Positions 18,776-26,752 of a stretch of DNA of 64,000 nucleotides are shown here, piece by piece. This DNA is from CAYXAA01 sp964462985 (GTDB lineage Bacteria > Pseudomonadota > Alphaproteobacteria > Rhizobiales > Stappiaceae). A model generated the notes under the pieces. That model ran no database searches and was not told the DNA's origin. It saw only the letters and a program-made list of their open reading frames with translations. The stretch lies in the NCBI GenBank assembly GCA_964462985.1, contig CAYXAA010000010.1:1-64000 (forward strand). Direction: 5' to 3'. The translations under genes were made by a program, and so were the position numbers. Numbering within the stretch: position 1 is the first letter of the stretch; every line of letters begins with the position of its first letter.

Positions 18776-19945
18776 TTACGCGCTGCGGTAGAGCTTGGTC
18801 ATGACGAACTCGCGGTGTCCAAGCGCCTCCGCCGCAGTGTGACGGCCATTGGCGGTGCGCACGATCATGTCGATCAGCGCGTCGCCGGCTTGGTCGATGG
18901 TCATGTCGCGGCGCAGAATTCCGGAAACGTCGAGGTCGATATGCTCCGACATGGTGCGGATTGTGCGCGGGTTGCCGGAGATCTTGATGACCGGAACGAT
19001 CGGATTGCCGATGACATTGCCCTGTCCCGTCGGGAACGTGTGCACGACGTAACCGGCCGCTGCCATTAGCGTGACGCATTCGGCGGCCGCCGAAGACGTG
19101 TCCATGAAATAGAGGCCCGGCCCCTTCGCCGGCGCTTCGGCAGGCTCCAGCACGTCGATATAGGTCGAGGTGCGGCCGATCTTCTCCAGATTGCCGAGCG
19201 CCTTTTCTTCGATCGTCGTCAGGCCGCCCAGGATATTGCCCTTGGTCGGCTGGCTGTCCGAAAGATCTGAGGTCTTGTGGGCCTCGATCACCTCGTCCTG
19301 ATAGGCCTGCCAGGTCTTCATGAACTTCTCGCCGACGTCAGGCGTCGCTGCTCGGGCCTTGCAAAGGTGCTCGGCCCCGGTGATCTCCGAGGTCTCGCCG
19401 AAGCAGCCGGTGAGGCCGATCGGCAGCAGCTTGTCGTACATGTTGCCGACGGTCGGGCAGGACGACAGTCCGGTCGTGGTGTCGGACTCGCCGCATTTGG
19501 TCGAGACCCACAGCTCGGACAGATCGCATTCGACCCGTTGCAGCTCGGTGGCGAAATGGACGAACTCCTTGGCCTTGCGCGAGGCGGCGGCGATCGTGGC
19601 AATGTCGCCGTTCTGCTCGATCGAGAATCCGGCGACCGGCTTGCCGGTCTTGGCGATGCCGTCGACCACAACCTTGGTCCATTCCGGCTCGATGCCGATG
19701 ACGACGCAGGCAGCGACGTTCGGGTTGGCACCCGTGCCGATCATGGTGCGGAAATGCAGGTCGAGGTCGGCGCCGAACTGCAGCCTGCCGTAGGCATGCG
19801 GCAGCGCCATCGTGCCCTTGATGTTGTTGGCAACCGCCTCGCAAGCGGCGTTGGAGATGTCGTCGAGCGGCAGGATGACGACATGGTTGCGGACGCCGAC
19901 GCGACCGTTTTCGCGGCGATAGCCCGTAATCTTGCGATTCGACAT
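18776..19945 (-). CDS. suyB: (2R)-sulfolactate sulfo-lyase large subunit SuyB (UxaA/altronate dehydratase family)
   Basis: A 389-residue UxaA-type lyase large subunit. It contains the family's GRVGVRNHVVILPLDD opening, GTGANPNVAACVVIGIEPEW, STKCGESDTTTGLSSCPTVG and TFPTGQGNVIGNPIVPVIKI. The known split sulfo-lyase has subunits of about 8 and 42 kDa and makes pyruvate plus sulfite from (R)-sulfolactate. This pair (95 and 389 residues) matches. Separate small and large subunits also occur in altronate or galactarate dehydratases, but no hexuronate genes are present, while a GntR regulator, two dehydrogenases, a TTT transporter and an anion exporter are. The chemical assignment is strong inference, not proof. 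Confidence 0.82.
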   Translation of the reverse strand: MSNRKITGYRRENGRVGVRNHVVILPLDDISNAACEAVANNIKGTMALPHAYGRLQFGADLDLHFRTMIGTGANPNVAACVVIGIEPEWTKVVVDGIAKTGKPVAGFSIEQNGDIATIAAASRKAKEFVHFATELQRVECDLSELWVSTKCGESDTTTGLSSCPTVGNMYDKLLPIGLTGCFGETSEITGAEHLCKARAATPDVGEKFMKTWQAYQDEVIEAHKTSDLSDSQPTKGNILGGLTTIEEKALGNLEKIGRTSTYIDVLEPAEAPAKGPGLYFMDTSSAAAECVTLMAAAGYVVHTFPTGQGNVIGNPIVPVIKISGNPRTIRTMSEHIDLDVSGILRRDMTIDQAGDALIDMIVRTANGRHTAAEALGHREFVMTKLYRSA

Positions 19946-19955
19946 GGCGACGTTC

Positions 19956-20243
19956 CTACCAGCGCTTGGTCTTCAGATTGTGGACATGGACATGCTCGCC
20001 CCTGGCGATCGGAGCGACGACCCGGCCGATGTCCTCGCCATACTTCACGACCGTATCGCCGGCCTTCAGGTCCGTGAGCGCCACCTTGTGACCGATCGGC
20101 ACGTCCTGCCGGACTTCGAGACGGAAGTCCGAATTGTCCTCCGTGACGACGCAAAGCATGTTCGTGCCGGCAGTGAGGCCCTCCACGACGACGACGCCGA
20201 CATTGTCGCGTCGATCATGGACGAGCAGTTCCGGAATCGGCAT
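19956..20243 (-). CDS. suyA: (2R)-sulfolactate sulfo-lyase small subunit SuyA (SAF domain)
   Basis: A 95-residue single SAF-domain protein: VHDRRDNVGVVVVEGL near the start, KAGDTVVKYGEDIGRV, and the typical C-terminal GEHVHVHNLKTKRW. It partners SuyB, whose start follows after 10 bases. A near-perfect ribosome site (AAGGAGG) precedes the ATG. It is the first gene of the minus-strand catabolic series, and its upstream region carries a perfect TCTTATATAAGA palindrome shared in degenerate form with the slcC promoter. Confidence 0.83.
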   Translation of the reverse strand: MPIPELLVHDRRDNVGVVVVEGLTAGTNMLCVVTEDNSDFRLEVRQDVPIGHKVALTDLKAGDTVVKYGEDIGRVVAPIARGEHVHVHNLKTKRW

Positions 20244-20313
20244 CGGGGCCTCCTTCTGATTGAAATTGCAGCGGGTTGGCGCGACGGGTTCACATCTCCC
20301 GCGCCTCCACCAC

Positions 20314-20325
20314 TCTTATATAAGA
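20314..20325. promoter_or_regulatory. Candidate SlcR (GntR) operator in the suyA-slcR intergenic region
   Basis: The perfect 12-bp palindrome TCTTATATAAGA, with an extra half-site TCTTACAT 4-5 bases later (20329-20335). A 10-of-12 match (TCTTATACAAGT) occurs at 21348-21359 before slcC. HutC-type GntR regulators usually bind AT-centred palindromes of this kind. Confidence 0.5.
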
Positions 20326-20391
20326 CATCTTACATCAAAGAATGGACAGGATTGCAAGTGCCTACTACAGTCTCCGCAAGGAAGGACGGCA

Positions 20392-21108
20392 ATGACGGAC
20401 ATCCCCGGGTTTCGCCCGCTTTACCAGCAAGTCCGCGAGATGTTTCTGAGGCGGATCTCCGACGGGACCTGGGAACCCGGACGGTTGCTTCCGAGTGAGC
20501 AGGCCCTAGCAGTCGAACTCGGTGTCAGTCAGGGCACAGTGCGCAAGGCGCTCGATTCGCTGGCCGCCGACAACCTGCTCGAGCGGCGTCAGGGCAAGGG
20601 TACCTATGTCGCGGCAGTGACGCCCGAGCGGTCGCTGTTCCAGTTCTTCCGGATTGCCCGCCCGGGCGGCGAGCGGCTGACCCCCTCCAGCGGAACGGCA
20701 AAGACGCGAGTGCGCGCGGCGACCGGCGAGGAGCGCCAGCGCCTCGGCCTTTCGCCCGGAACCGAGGTCATCGAGATCGAACGGACCCGAGCGGTCGACG
20801 ACAAGCCGATTATTCTGGAGACCATTATCGTTGCCCGCGACCGGTTTCCGGGACTCGAAGGCGGAGATATTCCGAACGCTCTTTATGCGCTGTATCAGAG
20901 CGAGTACGGCGTCAACGTGACGGCCGCCAACGAGGAGCTTCGGGCCCAGGCCGCGTCGACCGACGAGGCGGCACAACTCGGGATAGCCGAGGGAACGCCG
21001 CTGCTGGCAATCGATCGCCTCGCCTATGATCTCGATGGCAAGCCGGTGGAATGGCGCCGCTCCCTCTGCGACACGCGTGAGCTGGTCTATGCGGTGACGT
21101 TGCGGTAG
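20392..21108 (+). CDS. slcR: GntR/HutC-family transcriptional regulator (SlcR-like)
   Basis: A 238-residue HutC-subfamily regulator. The N-terminal winged helix has PLYQQVREMFLRRI and PGRLLPSEQALAVELGVSQ, then TVRKALDSLAADNLLERRQG. A C-terminal UTRA ligand-binding domain follows (about residues 95-235). The ATG at 20392 is preceded by GGAAGGACGG; an upstream in-frame extension to 20260 is non-coding in character. It is divergent from suyA and upstream of slcC. It probably represses both arms through the TCTTAT-type palindromes and is relieved by a sulfonate intermediate. The effector is inferred from the cluster. Confidence 0.8.
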   Translation: MTDIPGFRPLYQQVREMFLRRISDGTWEPGRLLPSEQALAVELGVSQGTVRKALDSLAADNLLERRQGKGTYVAAVTPERSLFQFFRIARPGGERLTPSSGTAKTRVRAATGEERQRLGLSPGTEVIEIERTRAVDDKPIILETIIVARDRFPGLEGGDIPNALYALYQSEYGVNVTAANEELRAQAASTDEAAQLGIAEGTPLLAIDRLAYDLDGKPVEWRRSLCDTRELVYAVTLR

Positions 21109-21326
21109 CGGTCTGTCGGCGCGGGCCTTTGCACGATCCGGTCCACCTCCGCAGGCGCGTGCCCAGCCTTCGTGTCCATACATCCGCCTGGAATGGAGGT
21201 CCGGATTCAAGCAGGCGAATTTTCAGGCTTTTGACCTTCCCTCCTGGATGTGGACACTCGGATCAGACATGCGCGCCTCGCGCGCGGACAGGCAGATTGC
21301 GATAAGGTAGGGCCTTCCAACCCTGC

Positions 21327-21359
21327 TTGTTGGTCGCCAGTCTTATGTCTTATACAAGT
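21327..21359 (+). promoter_or_regulatory. Probable slcC promoter with overlapping operator-like site
   Basis: TTGTTG at 21327-21332 and TATACA at 21351-21356 are 18 bases apart. TCTTATACAAGT at 21348-21359 covers the -10 element, and a second TCTTAT half-site starts at 21341. The overlap suits repression by the neighbouring GntR protein. Confidence 0.4.
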
Positions 21360-21391
21360 TATGGCCACACACGGAGAGGATTCGACCGACC

Positions 21392-22324
21392 ATGACCACG
21401 TCGCCATTGATCGTCATCAGCGAGTTCATGGACGGGCCTGCGGTCGAGCGCCTCGCCGCCACACACCGCACCCTCTATGACCCGGGCCTTGTCGACGATC
21501 CGGAGCGCCTTGCTTCCGTCGTCGGCGACGCACGCGCCCTCGTCGTGCGCAACCGCACCCAGGTCCGACCCGCGCTGCTCGACCGGGCGCCGAAGCTGGA
21601 GGTCGTCGGTCGGCTCGGTGTCGGGCTTGACAACATCGACCTTGACGCCTGCCGCTCCCGCGGGATCGCCGTCCGGCCGGCGACTGGAGCGAACTCCACC
21701 GCGGTTGCGGAATACGTGATCGCCGCGGCGATGATGCTGGTGCGCGGCGCCTATCTTTCGACCGCCGAGGTGGCGGCCGGCAACTGGCCTCGCAACCGAC
21801 TGATCGGCGGAGAGCTTTGCGGCCGGACACTCGGCCTGATCGGTTTCGGCGATATCGCCCGCCAGGTTGCCGACCGTGCGCGGGCGCTTGGAATGAACTG
21901 CGTCGCCTTCGACCCGCATCTGCCGGACGACGATCCAGACTGGCAGAAGACCCGGCGGGCCGACCTCGACACGCTGCTCGAGACTTCGGACGTGGTCAGC
22001 CTCCACGTGCCGCTGACGGATGAGACCCGCCATCTCATCGACGCGGCGCGTCTTGCGACGATGAAGGCCGGTGCCTGCCTGATCAACACCGCCCGGGGCG
22101 GCGTGCTCGACGAGGCTGCGCTCGTCAAGGCCTTGCGGCATGGCCATATCGGCGGCGCAGCGCTCGACGTCTTCGAGAACGAGCCGCTCAGCGCCTCCGG
22201 CGGAGCGGCCTATGCCGGGCTGACGAACCTGATCCTGACGCCGCATATCGCGGGCGTCACGCATGAATCGAACGTCCGGGTCAGCGACATGATCGCCGAG
22301 GCTGTGCTTGCAGAACTCGGTTGA
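21392..22324 (+). CDS. slcC: D-2-hydroxyacid dehydrogenase, probable (S)-sulfolactate dehydrogenase SlcC
   Basis: A 310-residue NAD-dependent hydroxyacid dehydrogenase. It has GRLGVGLDNIDLDAC, the Rossmann motif GLIGFGDIARQVA (about residues 148-160), and the catalytic trio Arg235 (NTARGG), Glu264 (DVFENEP) and His285 (LTPHIAG). SlcC oxidises (S)-sulfolactate to 3-sulfopyruvate, which ComC reduces to the (R) form, so the two act together as a racemase. It is short compared with SerA and lacks an ACT domain, which argues against serine biosynthesis. The substrate is inferred from its position behind slcR and opposite suyAB. Confidence 0.77.
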   Translation: MTTSPLIVISEFMDGPAVERLAATHRTLYDPGLVDDPERLASVVGDARALVVRNRTQVRPALLDRAPKLEVVGRLGVGLDNIDLDACRSRGIAVRPATGANSTAVAEYVIAAAMMLVRGAYLSTAEVAAGNWPRNRLIGGELCGRTLGLIGFGDIARQVADRARALGMNCVAFDPHLPDDDPDWQKTRRADLDTLLETSDVVSLHVPLTDETRHLIDAARLATMKAGACLINTARGGVLDEAALVKALRHGHIGGAALDVFENEPLSASGGAAYAGLTNLILTPHIAGVTHESNVRVSDMIAEAVLAELG

Positions 22325-22348
22325 GCACCACGGGGTCCGGCGCTGCAC

Positions 22349-22981
22349 CTACAGCGGCAACGGGATCTCCCCGACATCGACGGGAACTTGGTAGCCGCGC
22401 CGGACCGCCGGACGCTCGGCCACTGCCAGATACCAGCGCCGGACATGGGGAAAGGCGGCAAGGTCGATGCCCTGCCACTCGAACCGGCTGACCCAGGGCC
22501 AGATCGCCATGTCGGCGATCGAATAATCGCCGGCAACATAGTCGTGGCTGGCGAGCTGCCGGTCGAGCACGCCGTAGAGCCGCCCCGCCTCCTTGGCATA
22601 GCGTTCTTCAGCATAGGGCGCCTTGCCGCGATTGAAATGTAGGAAGTGATGGGCTTGGCCGAGCATCGGGCCGAAGCCGCCCATCTGCCACATCAGCCAC
22701 TCGATCACCCGCAGCCGGGTGGGGCCGTCGGCCGGAAGGAACTTTCCGGTCTTTTCGGCGAGATACATCAGGATCGCGCCAGACTCCATCAGGTTCACGC
22801 CGGTATCGCGATCGATGATCGCCGGGATCTTGTTGTTGGGGGAGATTTTGAGGAAGGCGGGCTGGAACTGCTCGTCCTTGCGGATATCGACCGGATAGAC
22901 CGTATAGGCGAGGCCGCATTCCTCGAGCATGATGGACACTTTGCGCCCGTTCGGCGTGGTCCAGGTGTAAAGATCGATCAT
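22349..22981 (-). CDS. Glutathione S-transferase family protein (YfcG/Nu-class type)
   Basis: A 210-residue protein with a thioredoxin-fold N-terminal domain. It has YTWTTPNGRKVSIMLEECGL, where the Thr/Asn cap replaces a catalytic Ser or Cys as in Nu-class enzymes, the cis-Pro motif NNKIPAI and MESGAILMYLA. The all-helical C-terminal domain contains YSIADMAIWPWV. Nu-class members act as glutathione-dependent disulfide reductases or peroxidases. The ATG at 22981 has AAGGGGAGG upstream, which sets the start. It is convergent with slcC and has no obvious pathway partner. Confidence 0.88.
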   Translation of the reverse strand: MIDLYTWTTPNGRKVSIMLEECGLAYTVYPVDIRKDEQFQPAFLKISPNNKIPAIIDRDTGVNLMESGAILMYLAEKTGKFLPADGPTRLRVIEWLMWQMGGFGPMLGQAHHFLHFNRGKAPYAEERYAKEAGRLYGVLDRQLASHDYVAGDYSIADMAIWPWVSRFEWQGIDLAAFPHVRRWYLAVAERPAVRRGYQVPVDVGEIPLPL

Positions 22982-23367
22982 CGTCCTCCCCTTGTCCATC
23001 TGTCGGTCCCGCATCGGCTTGAGAACGCGCGGTGTCCGTCGGTGCGGAACGGGTCTTCATATCCGGTCTCGCCTTCGCTCCGCCAGTGGCCGATCACACC
23101 CGGGCCGGTGCGGCCCGAATCCGCCGCACCACCTGTCCGATGTCTCCGCCTCCGGCAGATGGATCGCTGACGCTCGCCGGTCTTCAAAACGGCGTGAGGA
23201 CCCGACAGTGACAACAGCCGCTACGGCAGATGACCGGGCGCATTCCCGCAAAATTCCGGCGCAGCGTTCAAGATCCGGAAACAGTCAGTCAAGTTGCAGT
23301 GCAGCGAAACGCATCTGATCTATCGGCGGACCGCATGGTCCTCGTTGACCTTCCACTGGAGATCCGC
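22982..23367. other. Divergent intergenic region, no gene seen
   Basis: 386 bases between a glutathione transferase and yceI. The composition is similar to coding DNA, but I find no frame with a ribosome site or recognisable protein. The more AT-rich part near 23270-23330 probably holds the yceI promoter. Confidence 0.45.
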
Positions 23368-23946
23368 ATGACCCGCCTTTCCGCCGCAATTCTGGCTGCC
23401 GCCCTGTTCGCGACTCCGGCCTTGGCCGAGCCTGTCGCCTATGATTTCGACAAGTCGCATTCCAATCTCGGCTTCTCCTACAATCACCTCGGTTACTCGA
23501 CCACCGAGGGCCGGTTTGGCGACTGGCAGGCGGAACTGCTGATCGACCAGGAGGATCCGTCGAAGTCCAGGATCGACTTCACGATCGAGATCGACAGCCT
23601 CGACACGTTCTTCGCCGACCGCAACAAGCACCTGCTGAGCCCGGACTTCTTCGACGCTGCCAAGTTCCCGCAGGCGACATTTGTATCGACGTCGGTCGAA
23701 AAGACCGGCGACAATCAGCTTGCGGTCACCGGCGATCTGACGATCAGGGGCATGACCAAGCCCGTCACGCTCGACGTCACCGTCACCCAGATCGGCGCTC
23801 ATCCGATGGCCAACGTTCCGGCGGTCGGCTTTGCGGCCGAGACCACTGTGAGGCGCTCCGACTTCGGAATGGACATGTACGTTCCTTACATCAGCGATGA
23901 GGTGAAGATCACCTTCCATGCCGAAGCGCTGCAGAAGCAGGACTGA
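23368..23946 (+). CDS. YceI-family periplasmic protein (first copy)
   Basis: A 192-residue secreted protein. The signal peptide ends at ATPALA near residue 20. The YceI lipocalin-like barrel follows: YDFDKSHSNLGFSYNHLGYS, TIEIDSLDTFFADRNKHL, DFFDAAKFPQATF, TGDLTIRGMTKPVTLDV and DEVKITFHAEA. YceI barrels bind long isoprenoids or polyprenoids. The ATG at 23368 is chosen because it begins the signal peptide and has GGAG upstream. It forms a trio with cytochrome b561 and a second YceI, a common arrangement suggesting a periplasmic redox or quinone-related role that is not established. Confidence 0.88.
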   Translation: MTRLSAAILAAALFATPALAEPVAYDFDKSHSNLGFSYNHLGYSTTEGRFGDWQAELLIDQEDPSKSRIDFTIEIDSLDTFFADRNKHLLSPDFFDAAKFPQATFVSTSVEKTGDNQLAVTGDLTIRGMTKPVTLDVTVTQIGAHPMANVPAVGFAAETTVRRSDFGMDMYVPYISDEVKITFHAEALQKQD

Positions 23947-24048
23947 TCGGCAGAAAACCGGCTGCGGCCGGTTCCCGGTCCGGCACCGCCGTCACCGCGA
24001 GCCCGAGCGAGGCCCGGGTTCGCGCCGTTCCAAACAGAGGCTCTGCCG

Positions 24049-24633
24049 ATGCTGCGCAACTCGAAAACCGGCTACGGCCTTGTCGCCATCATCTTCCACT
24101 GGTCGATGGCAATCCTGATCCTGGGGATGCTCGGGCTCGGCCTCTACATGACGTCGCTGCCGCAGACCGACCCGGCGGCCTTCGCACTTTATCAACTGCA
24201 CAAGTCGCTCGGCTTCACCGTGCTTGCGCTCGCCGTCCTGCGATTGCTCTGGCGGTGTCTCAATCCGGCCCCAGCCCTGCCAAGTGGCATGGGCCGGGCA
24301 GAACGGCTGGCCGCCCAACTCGGCCATGCCGGTCTTTACGGGCTGATGCTCGTCCTTCCCCTTTCGGGCTGGCTGATGGTGTCAGTCTCGCCATGGGGCA
24401 TTCCGACCGTGCTGTTTAACGTCCTGCACGTCCCGCACGTGCCGGTGCCCGAGGCGCTCGGCGACAAGGCGGCCGCGGAGGCGACGCTCAAGGCGGTCCA
24501 CGAGGCGTTGGCCTGGGCGCTGCTGGCCCTCGTCGGCCTCCACGTCGCCGCGGCACTCAAGCATCATTTCATTGCAAAGGATACGATATTGAGGCGCATG
24601 ACCTCATTGCGTCCGGCCCGGGAAGACGCGTAA
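24049..24633 (+). CDS. Cytochrome b561-type membrane protein
   Basis: A 194-residue four-helix membrane protein of the prokaryotic cytochrome b561 family. Probable haem-ligand His residues sit in YGLVAIIFHWSMA, QLHKSLGFTVLAL, GHAGLYGLMLVLPLSG and VHEALAWALLALVGLHVAAAL. It probably passes electrons from quinol in the inner membrane. It lies between two yceI genes on the same strand (about 100-125-base gaps), so the three are likely co-expressed. Confidence 0.87.
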   Translation: MLRNSKTGYGLVAIIFHWSMAILILGMLGLGLYMTSLPQTDPAAFALYQLHKSLGFTVLALAVLRLLWRCLNPAPALPSGMGRAERLAAQLGHAGLYGLMLVLPLSGWLMVSVSPWGIPTVLFNVLHVPHVPVPEALGDKAAAEATLKAVHEALAWALLALVGLHVAAALKHHFIAKDTILRRMTSLRPAREDA

Positions 24634-24759
24634 GGCGCGTACCAGAGAAAAGGGCCGCCGCTCGCACCGGGCCCGACCAGGAGGACGGATTTCCTTCCCG
24701 CCGCGACCGGCCATGGTGCCGGCCCCTCGGCGTCACCCCCACGAACGGAACACCGCACG

Positions 24760-25338
24760 ATGTCTGCCACATTCCCTCTCCGCCGACTTGCCGGCTTCCT
24801 CGCCGCCACCGCCGCCCTCCTTCTCTGCGCTGGCACTCTTGCGGCTGCGGCCGCGCCCTGGACCATCGATCCGGCCGCCAGCAGCCTGACGTTCACCGCC
24901 GTCCAGGGTGGCGCGCCCGTCGATGGCCGGTTCGAGATCTGGACGGCCGAGATCGACTTCGACCCTGCCACGCCCGAGACGGCGACCATCCGGGCCACGA
25001 TCGAGACCGGTTCGGCAACCACCGGCCAGGGCCAGGTCGACGGCGTGCTGCCGACCGCGGCGTGGTTCGACGCCGCCACTTTTCCCGAGGCGGAGTTCGC
25101 CGCCGTCGGTGCCCGAACCCTCGGCGACGGCCGCTACGAGGCCGACGGCACACTGACAATCAAGGGCGTTTCCGTTCCCGTGACCCTGCCCTTCGAACTT
25201 TCGATCGATGGCGGCATCGCCCGGGCAAGGGGGACGGTATCGCTGGCGCGCACGGCCTGGGAACTCGGCGCCGGCATTCCGGAAGGCACCGTCGCTGACG
25301 AGGTCACCGTGACATTCGACCTGACAGCGACGCAGTAA
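24760..25338 (+). CDS. YceI-family periplasmic protein (second copy)
   Basis: A 192-residue secreted YceI-like protein. An Ala/Leu-rich signal peptide ends around residue 29 (AAAA), then WTIDPAASSLTFTAVQGG, IDFDPATPETATIRATIETG, AAWFDAATFPEAEF and DGTLTIKGVSVPVTLPF. It is clearly diverged from the first copy at 23368, so this is an old pair rather than a recent duplication. It is the last gene of the YceI-b561-YceI unit. A hairpin about 200 bases downstream may end the transcript. Confidence 0.85.
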   Translation: MSATFPLRRLAGFLAATAALLLCAGTLAAAAAPWTIDPAASSLTFTAVQGGAPVDGRFEIWTAEIDFDPATPETATIRATIETGSATTGQGQVDGVLPTAAWFDAATFPEAEFAAVGARTLGDGRYEADGTLTIKGVSVPVTLPFELSIDGGIARARGTVSLARTAWELGAGIPEGTVADEVTVTFDLTATQ

Positions 25339-25766
25339 GATCGTCGCCGGACCGCCGGAGGCCTGATTGGTCAGTGCCTGAAGGCTCCGATGGATCGACT
25401 CGTTTCCGCAGACCCGCCGCCCGGCCGGGTACAGGTCGCGACGGGCGACGATGCAGCGGTGCCCGACTATCCGAAGACGGACGGGCGCGCGGCAACCCGG
25501 CATGGATTGTGGCCGGCATGCATTGTGGCATGGCCCGCCCCGGTCAGAACGTATTCTGACCATTTTCTTCTTTCATCGATAAGCGAGGCTGATCGCGACG
25601 CCGCTCAGCCATTCCAATCATCCGACGACGGCTGCCGCGACCATGGCCGCGGCCCTCCGCAAGGCGGTATTACCCGTGCACCGCAGTTGGCCCGTATCCG
25701 TCGGGCACGGGGTCACGTTCTCAACCATCGTCCCCGGCGGCGGGACCAGCGAAGGAGCGGAAAAGG
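25339..25766. other. Intergenic region before the sulfotransferase gene
   Basis: 428 bases with no convincing gene. It holds an 8-bp hairpin followed by a T-rich run (25542-25572). Base composition turns more AT-rich after 25550, probably the promoter region of the sulfotransferase. Confidence 0.45.
25542..25561 (+). terminator. Hairpin with T-rich tail
   Basis: GGTCAGAA, loop CGTA, TTCTGACC, followed by ATTTTCTTCTTT. It could terminate the yceI-b561-yceI transcript. It is also symmetric enough to be an operator for the downstream gene. Confidence 0.4.
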
Positions 25767-26549
25767 ATGACAACCGTACATGCATTGGCCGAAGACCGCT
25801 TCGAAGACCGGTTTTCTCTGCATCAGCGGTTTCCGGCCCTGTACTTTCCCAAGGACGGCTACGTCTTCGTCGTCGCGTTCGGACGGTCCGGTTCGACCTT
25901 GACCCAGTACCTTTTGAACTCGATACCCGGGTACTTCATCCGCGGAGAGAACGGAAATGCGCTGGTGCACCTTTGCCGGTCCGTGACGGCCATTTCGGCA
26001 GAGGACAATTTTCTTCAGCGTAAGGAACCGCGCCGGTCGGAGATTGCCGAGCAGCGCGCCTATTTCGGCCAAATCGTCGGAACGCCGCTCGATCCCTGGT
26101 TCGGGATGGAAGACGTTGACGTCGATGACTATGCAATGAGCCTGTTCGATGCGTTCGTATCGCAGGTGCTGCGTCCGAGAGGCGCAGCGCGCGTGCTCGG
26201 CTTCAAGGAGATTCGTTATCACAACGACCCGAAGTACTTCCCTAGGTTTCTCGACATGATCGAGAGATACTTCCCGAACAGCCGGTTCATTTTCCAGAAT
26301 CGCGATTTCGAAAGCGTTGCCAAATCGTCGTTCTGGAGGAACATGGGGCGCGAGGAAGTCCGCCGCCGCTGGGACAATTTCGAGGCCATGACCGAAAACT
26401 ACGCGGGCGGCAACGACCGGTGCTATCGACTGCGCTACGAAGACTACCAGAAGGGTGCAAGTGCACTGAAACCTCTGTTTGACTTCCTGAAAGAGCCGTT
26501 CGACGAAACAAAGGTCGCCGAGACGCTCGCCACGAAGCTGAAGCATTAG
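25767..26549 (+). CDS. Sulfotransferase-like protein
   Basis: A 260-residue cytosolic protein. FGRSGSTLTQYLL at about residues 38-50 matches the 5'-phosphosulfate loop of PAPS-dependent sulfotransferases. RFIFQNRDFESVAKSSFW resembles the 3'-phosphate-binding RxxxxxxxS motif. RYEDYQKGASALKPLFDFLK is the usual C-terminal region. The acceptor is unknown: carbohydrate or capsule sulfation is possible, though the capsule genes are 20 kb away. It stands alone between poorly coding stretches and has a good ribosome site (GAAGGAG). Confidence 0.78.
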   Translation: MTTVHALAEDRFEDRFSLHQRFPALYFPKDGYVFVVAFGRSGSTLTQYLLNSIPGYFIRGENGNALVHLCRSVTAISAEDNFLQRKEPRRSEIAEQRAYFGQIVGTPLDPWFGMEDVDVDDYAMSLFDAFVSQVLRPRGAARVLGFKEIRYHNDPKYFPRFLDMIERYFPNSRFIFQNRDFESVAKSSFWRNMGREEVRRRWDNFEAMTENYAGGNDRCYRLRYEDYQKGASALKPLFDFLKEPFDETKVAETLATKLKH

Positions 26550-26752
26550 ACGAGAGCTGCCTGACACCCGGCCGGACGGGACAACACACCCCCGGTCGCT
26601 TGCAAGCCGATCCGCTCCCGGACGTTCAGTCGATCCGGCTGAGCGTCCACCGATCCGCCAGGCGTCCGATCGGCCTGGTTCAATTGATGTCGGTCGTCAG
26701 GAGTGTCTCTTCGCCAGTCAGCCGGCGGGCATCCGACCGCACGTCGTCGTGC

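Noticed and set aside
18776..20243. Altronate or galactarate dehydratase (UxaA/GarD) as the identity of the split lyase
   Set aside because: The fold family is the same, but no uronate isomerase, oxidoreductase or kinase is nearby, while all partners of sulfolactate degradation are. The alternative stays open until phylogeny is done.
21392..22324. Phosphoglycerate dehydrogenase SerA
   Set aside because: The protein is only 310 residues, has no ACT or ASB domain and sits in a regulated catabolic cluster rather than with serC.
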